From positions 1 through 64,000 of the forward strand of contig DASZRK010000015.1 of the NCBI GenBank assembly GCA_035549195.1: DNA of 64,000 nt. The letters run 5' to 3'. Numbering within the stretch: the stretch's first letter is position 1; each line of letters begins with the position of its first letter. Of this stretch, positions 52,327 to 61,885 are shown piece by piece. This DNA comes from a bacterium. GTDB lineage: Bacteria; Oederibacteriota; Muellerivitia; Muellerivitales; Muellerivitaceae. Below the pieces are notes generated by a model. That model made no database searches, was not told the origin of the DNA, and saw nothing but the letters and a program-made list of their open reading frames with translations. A program made the position numbers and the translations under genes.

Positions 52327-55005
52327 ATGAACGACAAAAGGCCCGACCCGGACAAGCTCCTGGACCGCGTGAAGATGGAAGCGGCGCTGGAAAAACGGGG
52401 CAAATTGAAGATCTTCTTTGGCGCCTCACCCGGGGTGGGCAAGACCTTCGCCATGTTGGAGGCGGCCCGCGCGAAGAAGAACGAGGGGCTCGATGTGGTC
52501 GTGGGACTCCTCGAGACCCATGGCCGCAAGGAGACCGCCGCCCTCCTGGAAGGGCTGGAGATCCTCCCCCCGCAGGAATTGGAATACCGTGGCACCCAGC
52601 TCAAGGAATTCGACATCGACGCGGCCCTGAAGCGTCGCCCCGACGTTCTGCTCGTTGACGAACTGGCCCACACCAACGCGCCCGGCGCCCGCCACTTGAA
52701 GCGCTGGCAGGACGTGCAGGAACTGCTCGACCTGGGCGTGAACGTCTATTCCACCCTCAATGTCCAGCACCTGGAGAGCCTCAACGACATCGTGGCCCAG
52801 ATCACGGGCGTGACCGTCCGTGAGACCCTGCCGGACAAGGTGCTCCAGGAAGCCGATGAGGTGGAGCTCATCGACCTTCCGCCCGACGACCTCCTCAAGC
52901 GCCTGCAGGAGGGCAAGGTCTATATGGCCGAGGCGGCCCAGCGGGCCGTCCAGAACTTCTTCAAGAAAGGCAACCTCATCGCGCTTCGCGAGATGGCCCT
53001 TCGCACCACCGCCGACCGGGTCAACGACCAGGTGCAGGATTACCGGCGCACCATGGCCATCACCCAGACCTGGGCCACCTCCGACCGCATCCTGGTCTGC
53101 GTCTCGCCCAGCCCCTCGTCCGCGAACCTGGTGCGGGCCGCCCACCGCATGGCCAAATCCCTGCGGTCGGATTGGATCGCCCTTTACGTGGAGATCCCAT
53201 CCCGGGGGGGTGATGAGGCCCGTTCCCAGGCCATCCAGCACCTGCGACTCGCCGAACAATTGGGAGCGGAGACCGCCACCTTGACCGGCAGCGACTTCGC
53301 CGAAGAGGTGATGGACTACGCCAAGGAACGCAACGTCACCAAGATCTTCATCGGGAAGCCCCCGCGTTATTCCTGGCGGAATCTTTTACGGCCATCCCCC
53401 GTGGACCGGCTCCTTCGGGCCAGCGGTGATATCGACATCTATGCCACCCGGGGCGAATCCGCCGATCCACGGGCCCCCGAACGCCCCCGGTTCCAAGGAA
53501 AGGCGGCCGGACAAGGGGAATGGAAGGGTTACCTCTACGCCCTCCTGGGGGTCGCCGCCAGCACCCTCATCTGCTCCTTTATCTATGAATGGTTGGACCT
53601 AGCCAACCTCATCATGGTCTACCTGCTCGGGGTGCTGGCCGTTTCCTACCAGCAGAGCCGGGGGCCCTCGACCCTGGCCTCGGTCCTGAGCGTGCTGGCC
53701 TTCGACTTTTTCTTTGTGCCTCCCCGCTTCACCTTCGCGGTATCCGACACCCAATACATCGTGGTCTTCCTCGTGATGCTGGTCGTGGGTCTGTCCATCA
53801 GCAACCTCACGGTGCGGGTGCGGGACCAGGCCCGGCATTCCCGTCTACGGGAACGCCGCACCGCCGCCCTCTACGCCCTTTCCCGGGAGTTGGCCTCCAC
53901 TTGGGGCACGGCGGAACTATTGGACATCGCCGTCAAGCACATCGCCGAGGTCTTCGAGAGCTCGGTCATCGCCTTCCTGCCCGATGAGCATGGACGGCTG
54001 AAGGTCCAATGCGGGGACATGGGGGCTTTCGACCTGACCTCCAAGGAAATGGGGGTGGCCCATTGGGCCTTCGACCTGGGTCAACCGGCAGGCCGGGGCA
54101 CCGACACCCTGCCGGGGACCGATGCCCTTTACCTGCCCCTGCTCGCTTCCGGCGCCCCCGTGGGGGCGCTGGGCGTGAAACCCCGCCACCCCGAGAAGCT
54201 CTTCATCCCCGAACAGCTCCATCTCCTGGAGGCCTTCGCCCATCAGACCGCCTTGGCCGTGGCGGCCGACAAGCTCCTTCAAAAACAACAACAGACCCAG
54301 ATGGAGGTGGAATCGGAGAAGCTCCGCAGTTCCCTTTTGAGCTCCGTCTCCCATGACCTTCGCACTCCCTTGGCCGCCATCACGGGCTCCATCAGCAGCC
54401 TCCTGCAGAACGGCGAGTCCTTCCCCGCCCCCACCCGGCGGGACCTCTTGGAGAACATCCACGATGAATCGGAACGCCTGGAGCGGCTGGTGAACAACCT
54501 GCTGGAGATGACCAAGCTGGAATCGGGCTCCATCCAGCCCAACAGGGAATTGAACCACCCGGCCGAGGTCATCGGTTCCGCCCTGGCCCGCCTCGACAAG
54601 AAAGCATCGGCCCGCAAGATCACCACCCGCATCCCCCCGGACCTGCCGCTCGTCCCCATGGACAGCCTCTTGATCGAACAGGTCCTGGTGAACCTCGTGG
54701 ACAACGCCTTGAAGTACACCCCCCCCGATTCCCCGGTGGAGATCATCGCGGGGGTGGGGGAAGGTTTCCTGGAGATCGAGGTCGCCGACCGGGGGCCGGG
54801 CCTGCCCGAAGCCGACCTGCCCCGGCTCTTCGAGAAGTTCTACCGGGGTCCCGAACAGGGACGGGCGGCGGGCGCGGGGCTGGGCCTTTCCATCTGCAAG
54901 GGTTTCGTGCAGATCCACGGCGGCTCCATCGAGGCGCGCAACCGTCCGGGCGGCGGGGCGGTCTTCCGGTTCACCCTTCCCCTGGAGGCCGGACATGGCG
55001 GATAA
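52327..55005 (+). CDS. kdpD: Sensor kinase KdpD
   Basis: 892 aa. Order of domains: the KdpD N-terminal domain with a Walker A-like GASPGVGKTFAML (about 33-45) and VDELAHTNAPG, a UspA-like domain (about 250-370), four TM helices (about 400-500), a GAF-like linker and a full histidine kinase with SSVSHDLRTPLAAIT, N box LVDNALKYTP and G2 GAGLGLSICKGF. It senses low K+/ionic stress and phosphorylates KdpE. The start at ATG 52327 has only AAGG 3 nt upstream; the longer frame overlaps the divergent small ORF and is unlike KdpD. KdpE overlaps its end by 11 bp. Confidence 0.96.
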   Translation: MNDKRPDPDKLLDRVKMEAALEKRGKLKIFFGASPGVGKTFAMLEAARAKKNEGLDVVVGLLETHGRKETAALLEGLEILPPQELEYRGTQLKEFDIDAALKRRPDVLLVDELAHTNAPGARHLKRWQDVQELLDLGVNVYSTLNVQHLESLNDIVAQITGVTVRETLPDKVLQEADEVELIDLPPDDLLKRLQEGKVYMAEAAQRAVQNFFKKGNLIALREMALRTTADRVNDQVQDYRRTMAITQTWATSDRILVCVSPSPSSANLVRAAHRMAKSLRSDWIALYVEIPSRGGDEARSQAIQHLRLAEQLGAETATLTGSDFAEEVMDYAKERNVTKIFIGKPPRYSWRNLLRPSPVDRLLRASGDIDIYATRGESADPRAPERPRFQGKAAGQGEWKGYLYALLGVAASTLICSFIYEWLDLANLIMVYLLGVLAVSYQQSRGPSTLASVLSVLAFDFFFVPPRFTFAVSDTQYIVVFLVMLVVGLSISNLTVRVRDQARHSRLRERRTAALYALSRELASTWGTAELLDIAVKHIAEVFESSVIAFLPDEHGRLKVQCGDMGAFDLTSKEMGVAHWAFDLGQPAGRGTDTLPGTDALYLPLLASGAPVGALGVKPRHPEKLFIPEQLHLLEAFAHQTALAVAADKLLQKQQQTQMEVESEKLRSSLLSSVSHDLRTPLAAITGSISSLLQNGESFPAPTRRDLLENIHDESERLERLVNNLLEMTKLESGSIQPNRELNHPAEVIGSALARLDKKASARKITTRIPPDLPLVPMDSLLIEQVLVNLVDNALKYTPPDSPVEIIAGVGEGFLEIEVADRGPGLPEADLPRLFEKFYRGPEQGRAAGAGLGLSICKGFVQIHGGSIEARNRPGGGAVFRFTLPLEAGHGG

Positions 55006-55693
55006 AGGCACGGTCCTGGTGGTGGAGGACGAACTCCCCATCCGGCGCTTCCTCAAACCCTCCCTGCAAAGCCACGGCTTCAAGGTCGTCGAGGCGGAAA
55101 GGGGCGAGGAAGCGATCGCCCTGGCCTCGTCCCACAATCCCGACATCATCCTGCTGGACCTGGGACTTCCCGATCTGGACGGCCTGGAGGTCGTGAAGCG
55201 CCTTCGGGAGTGGACCGCCACCCCCATCATCATCCTGACCGCCCGGGGCAAGGAGAAGGACAAGATCGCGGGACTCGACGCGGGCGCCGACGACTACCTG
55301 ACCAAACCCTTCGACGTGGGCGAGCTCATGGCCCGCATCCGGGCGGCGCTCCGCCATTCCCAACGGCTCAAGGCCGGGGGCAAATCGGACGCCGTCTTCG
55401 AAGCCCCCGACTTCAGGGTGGACCTTTCCGCCCGGGTCGTCACCGTCCGCGGGAAGGAGACCCACCTGACCCCCAATGAGTACGATCTTTTGGCCTGCCT
55501 CATCCGGCACGCGGGCAAGGTCGTCACCCAGAAGCAGATCCTCCAGGAGGTCTGGGGCCCCGCCAGCGGCGACCAGGTCCAATACCTGCGCATCTACATC
55601 TATCAATTACGCCGTAAGCTCGAAGCCGACCCCGACCGGCCCCATTACCTGGTCACCGAGTCCGGCGTCGGCTACCGCCTCAAGACCGATTGA
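54995..55693 (+). CDS. kdpE: Response regulator KdpE
   Basis: 232 aa. The receiver has DE at the acidic pocket (VVEDELPIRRFL), phospho-acceptor Asp in ILLDLGLPD, Thr in LTARG and Lys in TKPFDVGEL. The OmpR/PhoB-type winged helix ends with LRIYIYQLRRKLEADPDRPHYLVTESGVGYRL. Activates kdpFABC. Its ATG lies within kdpD, so the pair is coupled. Confidence 0.96.
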   Translation: MADKGTVLVVEDELPIRRFLKPSLQSHGFKVVEAERGEEAIALASSHNPDIILLDLGLPDLDGLEVVKRLREWTATPIIILTARGKEKDKIAGLDAGADDYLTKPFDVGELMARIRAALRHSQRLKAGGKSDAVFEAPDFRVDLSARVVTVRGKETHLTPNEYDLLACLIRHAGKVVTQKQILQEVWGPASGDQVQYLRIYIYQLRRKLEADPDRPHYLVTESGVGYRLKTD

Positions 55694-55698
55694 CGGAA

Positions 55699-55735
55699 TA
55701 AAAAAGCCCCGGCGGACGGAATGTCCACCGGGGCT
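55699..55735 (-). terminator. Terminator of the amt2-glnK2 operon
   Basis: AGCCCCGG (55705-55712) with CCGGGGCT (55728-55735), inner GGAC/GTCC pairing, and a T-run on the minus strand (A-run at 55699-55705). It also ends rightward kdpE reading through weakly. Confidence 0.9.
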
Positions 55736-55756
55736 TGGATCGGCCGCGAAAGGGCC

Positions 55757-56107
<351 letters not shown>

Positions 56108-56168
56108 TTATCTTTCTTTCGGTTCATTCTCTCAATTCAGAATTAAGAATTCAAAAATCTTAATTGTC

Positions 56169-57533
56169 TTAAATGTGGTAACCCTCTTCCCCGTGCTGGG
56201 AAAGGTCCAGGCCCAATTCCTCTTCCTTGGCGCTGACCCGCATCCCCACCGTCTTCTCGACGAGGAAATAGAGGATGACCGTGCCGATGAAGGAGAAGAC
56301 CATGGTGGCCAGGACCGTTTTGACCTGGATCAGGAGCTGCGCCGGGTTGCCGGCGAAGAACCCGTCATGGCCGTTGACCGCCTTGACGGCCCAGAGGCCG
56401 GTGGCCAGGGCCCCGAAGGTCCCGCCGATGCCGTGCACCCCGAAGGCGTCCAGCGAATCGTCATAGCCGAGCTTGAGCTTGACCTGGATGGCCAGGTAAC
56501 AAAGGAAGCTCACCAGGAAGCCGATCCAGAGGGACCCCGCCACGTTCACGAAACCGCAGGCCGGGGTGATGGCGACCAGTCCGGCGACCGCGCCCGAGGC
56601 CGCGCCCAGGGTGGTGGCCTTGCGGTGATGGAACCATTCGATCAGGCACCAGGAGAGGGCCGCCGCGGCGGTGGCGGTATTGGTGGTCAGGAAGGCGTTG
56701 GCCGCCAGGCCGTTGGCCGCGACCGCCGAACCGGCGTTGAAACCGAACCAGCCGAACCAGAGCAGGCTGGCCCCCAACAGCACGTAGGTCATGTTGTGGG
56801 GCACCATGGATTCCTTGCCGTAGCCCTTTCGGGTCCCCAAGAGGAGCGCCAAGGCCAGGGCCGAATACCCGGCGGTCATATGCACGACCGTGCCGCCCGC
56901 GAAGTCCAGCGCGCCCATCTGGCAGAAGACGCCGTTCGGCGACCAGACCCAATGGCAGACCGGGTCATAGATGAAGGTGGCCCAGAGCAGGGAGAAGAGC
57001 ACGAAGCCGGTGAACTTCACGCGCTCCGCGAAAGCCCCGGTGATGAGGGCCGGGGTGATGATGGCGAACATGGCCTGGAACATGATGAAGGCATAGTGGG
57101 GGATGGTCCCGGCCAGGGGGCTCGTTTCCGGAAGGTTGTTCAGGAAAGCCCACTGCAGACCCCCGAAATAGGGATTGCCGTCCCCGAAGGCGATGGAGTA
57201 ACCGAAGATCACCCATTGGATGCTGATGAGGGCGATCATGAAGAAACTCTGCATGATGGTGGCCATCACGTTCTTCTTGCGCACCATGCCGGCGTAGAAA
57301 AAGGCGAGGCCGGGGGTCATCAGGAGCACCAAAGCCGCCGAGGCCAGCACCCAGGCCGTGTCACCGGCGCTGATGGCCGGAGCCGCCGGTGCCGGGGTGG
57401 CCGCAACCGCCGGGGTCGCTGCCGCCGGTGCCGTCTGCGCCATGGCGCAAGCCGTCATCACGAAGAAGAGACCCGTTGCTAAGGCCAAGAAAAAGCCCCT
57501 TCGGGTCCCTTTCCCTAAATGAGAAAATTTCAT
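56169..57533 (-). CDS. amt: Ammonium transporter Amt2
   Basis: 454 aa. Signal peptide (GFFLALATGLFFVMTACAMA) followed by an Ala/Pro-rich lead (AAATPAVAATPAPAAPA) and 11 TM helices. Amt signatures are MTPGLAFFYAGMVRKKNVM, DFAGGTVVHMTAGYSALALAL and GFNAGSAVAA, with conserved pore His in CLIEWFHHRKAT. ATG 57533 is chosen for GGAGAAGAG upstream; the longer frame reads through the sigma-54 promoter. Operon partner: glnK2. Confidence 0.95.
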   Translation of the reverse strand: MKFSHLGKGTRRGFFLALATGLFFVMTACAMAQTAPAAATPAVAATPAPAAPAISAGDTAWVLASAALVLLMTPGLAFFYAGMVRKKNVMATIMQSFFMIALISIQWVIFGYSIAFGDGNPYFGGLQWAFLNNLPETSPLAGTIPHYAFIMFQAMFAIITPALITGAFAERVKFTGFVLFSLLWATFIYDPVCHWVWSPNGVFCQMGALDFAGGTVVHMTAGYSALALALLLGTRKGYGKESMVPHNMTYVLLGASLLWFGWFGFNAGSAVAANGLAANAFLTTNTATAAAALSWCLIEWFHHRKATTLGAASGAVAGLVAITPACGFVNVAGSLWIGFLVSFLCYLAIQVKLKLGYDDSLDAFGVHGIGGTFGALATGLWAVKAVNGHDGFFAGNPAQLLIQVKTVLATMVFSFIGTVILYFLVEKTVGMRVSAKEEELGLDLSQHGEEGYHI

Positions 57534-57585
57534 CTCTCTTCTCCTTTGAATAGTGGATAAGCCCTGGAAGGGCCAGGCCTCTAAA

Positions 57586-57601
57586 AGCCAGTTCCATGCC
57601 A
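57586..57601 (-). promoter_or_regulatory. Sigma-54-like promoter of amt2-glnK2
   Basis: Minus strand TGGCATGGAACTGGCT keeps GG-N10-GC with two departures from the consensus. The rest of 57602-57856 is AT-rich with no gene; a TATAGT (57808-57813) may be the -10 of the next rightward gene. Confidence 0.6.
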
Positions 57602-57856
57602 GGCGAAACCGGTTAAAAATAAATGTTTTTGGGGGCAATGGGTAAAAATAAAAACACCATTATTGTAATATTGATACATTAACGTAGTTTCGTTTTGTGT
57701 CTTGTTCCTTATAACACCTCTTCCCGGCCCTTTCGTCCAAACCTTTGCCGGGAAAAGGGTTCCCTGGAACGCACCGCATTTCGGCCGGAACAACCAAACC
57801 CGCAAGGTATAGTGTTTTAAGAAAGCCGTTCATTCCCCGACCTCGAAGGACCCTGG

Positions 57857-58708
57857 ATGCGAAGAACCTGTTTGGGCCTTTTGCTGCTCCTCTTGCCCCT
57901 TCCCCTCCTGGCCCAGAACCTTTCCCACGTGAAGGTGGAGATGCTGACCGAGCAGACCTCCGTCCAGTCCGGCGGCAGCGTGACCTTGGGGTTCCATTTC
58001 CGCATGCAGAAGGGATGGCACCTCTATTGGCAGAACCCGGGCGACTCGGGCCAAGCCCCTTCCATCATCTGGACCCTGCCCGACGGCTTCACCGCGGGCG
58101 ACATCCTTTGGCCCGCTCCCCAGCGCCTCACCCTTCCCAACCTGGCCGATTACGGCTACACCAACGAGGTGGTCCTCATGGTCCCCATCCAGTCGCCCCC
58201 GAAGCTCAAATCCGGCCGCTTCGTGCGTTTCTCCGCCAAGGTCCGCTGGCTGGTCTGCAACGAGATCTGCATCCCCGGCGACATGAACTTCAACGCCCGG
58301 CTGGTGGTGAAGAACCACAGACCCAAGGTGAGCGGGCGCCACGAATATTATTTCCAGATGGCCCGCCGGGCCCTCCCCAAGCCCCTTCCGGAGGGCTGGA
58401 ACGCTTCGGCCTTCCTGGGCAAGAAGGACTTCTTCATCAACGTCTCCCCCGCCGGTTCCCTTTCCAAGACCGCCACGGCCGCCTTCATGCCGTTGAACCC
58501 CAACCAGATCGAGAACGCGGCCACGCCGGCCTTCCGTTGGACCGGGTCCTCCTTCCAGATCAAGCTGAAGCGGTCGGACCAGATGACGCAGGTCCCCGGG
58601 ACCCTCGACGGGGTCCTGGTGGTCAAGGACAAGAAGAACACCAAGTCCTATCAACTTTCCATGCCCCTTCAGGGGAATGGCACCTCGGAGGCGGAACATG
58701 ATCCGTAA
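57857..58708 (+). CDS. Exported protein with DsbD N-terminal-like (thiol-reductase alpha) domain
   Basis: 283 aa. Signal peptide (LGLLLLLLPLPLLAQ), then a domain like DsbD N-terminal/C2-type: HFRMQKGWHLYWQNPGDSGQAP, VRWLVCNEICIPGD and the C-terminal LDGVLVVKDKKNTKSYQL. The pair Cys-x3-Cys (VCNEIC) matches the thiol pair of the immunoglobulin-like DsbD alpha domain, which hands electrons to periplasmic partners. The DsbD membrane part is absent, so an unlinked membrane reductase (CcdA-like) would be needed. The stop overlaps the redoxin gene by 11 bp. Confidence 0.82.
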   Translation: MRRTCLGLLLLLLPLPLLAQNLSHVKVEMLTEQTSVQSGGSVTLGFHFRMQKGWHLYWQNPGDSGQAPSIIWTLPDGFTAGDILWPAPQRLTLPNLADYGYTNEVVLMVPIQSPPKLKSGRFVRFSAKVRWLVCNEICIPGDMNFNARLVVKNHRPKVSGRHEYYFQMARRALPKPLPEGWNASAFLGKKDFFINVSPAGSLSKTATAAFMPLNPNQIENAATPAFRWTGSSFQIKLKRSDQMTQVPGTLDGVLVVKDKKNTKSYQLSMPLQGNGTSEAEHDP

Positions 58709-59327
58709 GAATTTCATCCGGACCGGCCTGGCGGCAGGACTTTTGGCCGCGTGGCTGGGCGGCAGCTTGGCGGCGGCCGAACTGAACAAACCCGCGCCGG
58801 ACTTCTCGGCGGTGGACAGCAAGGGCAAGGTCCACGAGCTCAAGAAACTGAAGGGCCTCTATGTGGTCCTGGAGTGGCACAACCAGGATTGTCCCTTCGT
58901 ACGGAGCCAATACGCCAAGGGCAAGATGCAGAAGCTGCAGGAAAAATGGGTGGGCCGGGGAGTCCAATGGTTCACGGTCATCTCATCGGCCCCCGGCAAG
59001 GAAGGCTATGTCGATGCCGACGGCGCCAACCAGGACGCGAAAAAGAACAAGGCCCATGTCACCGCGACCCTGCTGGACCCGAAGGGGAAGTTGGGCCGGG
59101 CCTATGGGGCCAAGACCACGCCCCACATGTTCGTCATCGACCCCAAGGGCGACCTCATCTATGACGGCGCCATCGACAACGCGCCCCTCGAGGACGCGAT
59201 CGAAGCCAAGACCGGGGACGGGCAACCCTACGTCAATTACGTGGACAAGGCCCTCACCCAATCCAAGGCGGGCCAGAAGGTCTCCGACCCCGCCATGGCG
59301 CCCTACGGCTGCCACGTCAAATACTGA
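58698..59327 (+). CDS. Exported redoxin (AhpC/TSA-thioredoxin fold)
   Basis: 209 aa. Signal peptide (TGLAAGLLAAWLGGSLAAA), then the thioredoxin-like peroxiredoxin fold: APDFSAVDSKGKVHEL, NQDCPFVRSQY with the key Cys (no resolving CxxC beside it), and TTPHMFVIDPKGDLIYDGAIDN. This subfamily (DCPF) is widespread and poorly characterised. It forms a coupled pair with the DsbD-alpha-like gene, probably a reductant and its client in the periplasm. GGAGG precedes ATG 58698. The C-terminal Cys (YGCHVKY) is conserved in relatives. Confidence 0.85.
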   Translation: MIRKNFIRTGLAAGLLAAWLGGSLAAAELNKPAPDFSAVDSKGKVHELKKLKGLYVVLEWHNQDCPFVRSQYAKGKMQKLQEKWVGRGVQWFTVISSAPGKEGYVDADGANQDAKKNKAHVTATLLDPKGKLGRAYGAKTTPHMFVIDPKGDLIYDGAIDNAPLEDAIEAKTGDGQPYVNYVDKALTQSKAGQKVSDPAMAPYGCHVKY

Positions 59328-59330
59328 GGA

Positions 59331-59864
59331 TCAAGCCTTCCGGAGGAAGCCCCAGACCCCCGCGATGACCAACAATCCCCCCAGGGCGGGGGCGATGAAA
59401 TGGCGGGTAGCCGGTTGCAGCAACAGGTTGACCGCCCCCATGTAACCCACCGATCCCCCGATCACCGTAAGGAACCAGGCCTGTTTGCCCTCGATCCTGT
59501 CCTGGCGGAAACCCATGAGGATGGCGGCCGCCACCGCCCCCAACGCTAACAGATGCATCGGCCAGGGCAGGGGACCCGGGGTCATGCGCCAGACCAGGAC
59601 CCAGAGCCCCAGCCAGCAGAAGGACACCAGCGCCAGTCCCATACAAAGCCTTCGGATGGCCCCTTCCCCGCTCTTGAGCACCTCCGCCGAAAGCACCAGC
59701 AACGAGAACCCCACCAGCACCGGAAAACCATAGAGCAACAAAAGCGAGTTGAACTGGGAGTGGTCCCGTGCCAGGTAATCCCGGTAGGGTTCATCGAAGA
59801 AGACACCCCCGCTGAAGACCATCGTCATGGCGCCCAAACGGTAGAGAAGACCCCAACCCCGCAT
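59331..59864 (-). CDS. Hypothetical membrane protein, 177 aa
   Basis: ATG 59864 with AGGAGG 6 nt upstream. Five hydrophobic helices (LLYRLGAMTMVFSGGVFF; SLLLLYGFPVLVGFSLLVLSAE; MGLALVSFCWLGLWVLVW; MHLLALGAVAAAILM; FIAPALGGLLVIAGVWGFL). It is convergent with the redoxin gene (3 bp apart) and is followed upstream by the amt3 terminator. No family recognised. Confidence 0.6.
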   Translation of the reverse strand: MRGWGLLYRLGAMTMVFSGGVFFDEPYRDYLARDHSQFNSLLLLYGFPVLVGFSLLVLSAEVLKSGEGAIRRLCMGLALVSFCWLGLWVLVWRMTPGPLPWPMHLLALGAVAAAILMGFRQDRIEGKQAWFLTVIGGSVGYMGAVNLLLQPATRHFIAPALGGLLVIAGVWGFLRKA

Positions 59865-59877
59865 TTCCAACCTCCTG

Positions 59878-59918
59878 AAAAAAAGAGCGCCGGGCCGCCT
59901 TACGGCGGTCCGGCGCTC
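59878..59918 (-). terminator. Terminator of amt3
   Basis: A 15-bp stem (GAGCGCCGGGCCGCC, 59885-59899, with GGCGGTCCGGCGCTC, 59904-59918; one G-T pair), loop TTAC, and seven T on the minus strand. Confidence 0.95.
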
Positions 59919-59939
59919 CGATCTGTCGAAAGAACGGCT

Positions 59940-61616
59940 TTATTTGGAGCTGATGTTCTCCGACGCCTTGTCCATCTTGAAGCCATTGTAGCCGAGGACG
60001 CCCATTTCGGGGATGTCCAGGCCTTCCATCTCGACCGAAGCCTCGACCCGGTTCCCGACCGTCACCTGGATCAATCCGAAAACGATCAGGGAGAGCACGG
60101 TGAGGGTGACGAAGCAGGTCACGACCCCGATGATCTGGGCGATCAATTGGGAGGAGTCGCCGTAGAACAACCCGGTCACGCCCTTGCCCGCCACGCCCAT
60201 ATAGTTGGCGGCGCCCACGCCGTTCCAGCCCGCGCCATAGGCGCCGTCGCCGAAGAGCCCCAAGGATAGGCAGCCCCAGGCCCCGTTCACGCCGTGCACC
60301 GCGATGGCCCCGACGGGATCGTCGATGTGGATCTTATCGAAGAAATAAACGGCTTCCACCACCAGCACCCCGGAGACGGCCCCGATGATGCAGGCGCCGG
60401 GGGCGTTCACGAAGGCGCAGGGGCAGGTGATCGCCACCAAACCGGCCAGCATGCCGTTCACGATCATGCCCGGATCCGGTTTGCCCATCCGCACGAACAT
60501 GCACCACAGCATGGCGAAGACCGCGCCGGTCGCCGAAGCCAACATCGTGTTGACCGCGATGACGCTGATGCGCAGGTCCGAACCCGAGAGGGTCGAGCCG
60601 GGGTTGAACCCGAACCAGCCGAAGGCCAGGATGAAGCAACCCGCGATGGCCAGGGGCAGGTTATGGGCCGGGATGGTGTTGGCCGAGCCGTCCTTGTTGT
60701 ACTTGCCGATGCGCGGACCGATGATCCAGGCGCCGATGAGGGCGATCACGCCGCCCTGCATATGGACCACCGAGGAACCCGCGAAGTCCACGTAGCCGTG
60801 GCCCAGGCCGAAGTTGCCGCCCAATTGGGCCAGCCAGCCTCCGCCCCAGACCCAGTTCCCGAACACGGGATACATGATGGTCCCGATGGCGACGCCGTAG
60901 AGGCAGAAGGCCGACCATTTCCAGCGTTCCGCCATGGCCCCGGTGGGGATGGTGGCGGTGGTGTCCATGAACACCATCTGGAAGAGGAAGAGGGTGAACA
61001 CGCTGGAGTCATAGGCGGCCCCGGTGAGGAAGCAGCCCGTGGTCCCCAGGATCCCGAAAGACTTCCCGAAGAGCGTCCAGGTGATCTCGTGGCTCAAGCC
61101 CCCGTAGCCGCCCAGGGTCCCCAGGCTCCCCAGCCCGCCGAACATGAAGGCGAACCCGCAGACATAGAATCCCAGCATGCCGAAGGGGTAGATCATCATG
61201 TTCATGGTCATGGTGTGGGCCGCGTTCTTGGCGCGGGTGAGCCCCGTCTCCACCATGGCGAACCCGGCCTGCATGAACATCACCAGAAAGCCGGTGATGA
61301 GGGTCCACATGATGTTGATGGCCACCCGGTTGTGCCCGATGGCCAGGATCAGTTCCTGGGGCGTCGGGTTGGCCGTGTCCTTGAAGCTGTTGAAGGAGGT
61401 CAGGTCCGAGGCGGCCCCGTAGCTGGCCCCCGTCGAATCCGGACCGGCGGGAGTGGGCGCCGGAGCGGCCGGAGCCGCCGCCGGAGCCGCGGCCGGCGCC
61501 GCAGCGGGAGTGGAGGTTTGGGCTTGCGCCGCCCCCATCACCACGAAGGACATGAGCGCCGCGAACAGAAGCGCCGCGCACCCTCGCCGGAATTTCAAGA
61601 CCGCATCTCGTTTCAT
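59940..61616 (-). CDS. amt: Ammonium transporter Amt3
   Basis: 558 aa, longest of the three Amts. A signal peptide (GCAALLFAALMSFVVMGAAQA) is followed by an Ala/Pro-rich tract (AAPAAAPAAAPAAPAPTPAG), then the Amt core: MFMQAGFAMVETGLTRAKN, GNWVWGGGWLAQLGG, DFAGSSVVHMQGGVIAL and GFNPGSTLSG. Extra length comes from loops around GSLGTLGGYGG and a SQLIAQIIG region near the end. Tail: EMEGLDIPEMGVLGYNG. GGAGG is 7 nt before ATG 61616. No PII gene lies beside it; it is divergent from the KdpD-like kinase gene. Confidence 0.94.
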   Translation of the reverse strand: MKRDAVLKFRRGCAALLFAALMSFVVMGAAQAQTSTPAAAPAAAPAAAPAAPAPTPAGPDSTGASYGAASDLTSFNSFKDTANPTPQELILAIGHNRVAINIMWTLITGFLVMFMQAGFAMVETGLTRAKNAAHTMTMNMMIYPFGMLGFYVCGFAFMFGGLGSLGTLGGYGGLSHEITWTLFGKSFGILGTTGCFLTGAAYDSSVFTLFLFQMVFMDTTATIPTGAMAERWKWSAFCLYGVAIGTIMYPVFGNWVWGGGWLAQLGGNFGLGHGYVDFAGSSVVHMQGGVIALIGAWIIGPRIGKYNKDGSANTIPAHNLPLAIAGCFILAFGWFGFNPGSTLSGSDLRISVIAVNTMLASATGAVFAMLWCMFVRMGKPDPGMIVNGMLAGLVAITCPCAFVNAPGACIIGAVSGVLVVEAVYFFDKIHIDDPVGAIAVHGVNGAWGCLSLGLFGDGAYGAGWNGVGAANYMGVAGKGVTGLFYGDSSQLIAQIIGVVTCFVTLTVLSLIVFGLIQVTVGNRVEASVEMEGLDIPEMGVLGYNGFKMDKASENISSK

Positions 61617-61770
61617 TTTTTCCTCCTGGAAGTGGTACTGAATTGCACCGTCGGGCGAAGTATCCATTCGGCTTCCGGGAGCGTCCAATGGGAAATGGGT
61701 CTACAAAAAAATCTTTACGACGCCTTTACTACCAAAACTGTGGATGCGGCAATTTGATGCGGGCCGTCGT

Positions 61771-61788
61771 ACAAAAGCGTCATTTTGT
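61771..61788. promoter_or_regulatory. Palindrome between amt3 and the kinase gene
   Basis: ACAAAAGCGTCATTTTGT is a 6+6 bp perfect inverted repeat with a six-base spacer in the 269-bp divergent region. TGTGGATGCG and TGTGGATACG direct repeats flank or overlap it (61739-61748 and 61786-61795). It could bind the adjacent response regulator. No sigma-54 promoter was found here. Confidence 0.35.
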
Positions 61789-61885
61789 GGATACGCCGAA
61801 GCTCGACCGCATGGGCCCCGTGCTAGGATAAGGACCCGTCGGCGGGCCTTATCTTCCCGCGCCGGACATACGAGGACCGAATGCG

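Noticed and set aside
56175-57482. Rightward open frame of 435 codons opposite amt2
   Set aside because: Low-complexity Gly/Glu/Arg/His protein, antisense to an unmistakable Amt gene.
60294-61757. Rightward open frame of 487 codons opposite amt3
   Set aside because: Same antisense artefact of GC-rich codon use.
61643-61831. 62-codon ORF between amt3 and the kinase gene
   Set aside because: No ribosome site, runs through the regulatory palindromes.
61617-61885. Sigma-54 promoter for amt3
   Set aside because: GG and GC pairs occur (GGCAATTTGATGC) but with nine bases between and on the wrong strand for amt3.
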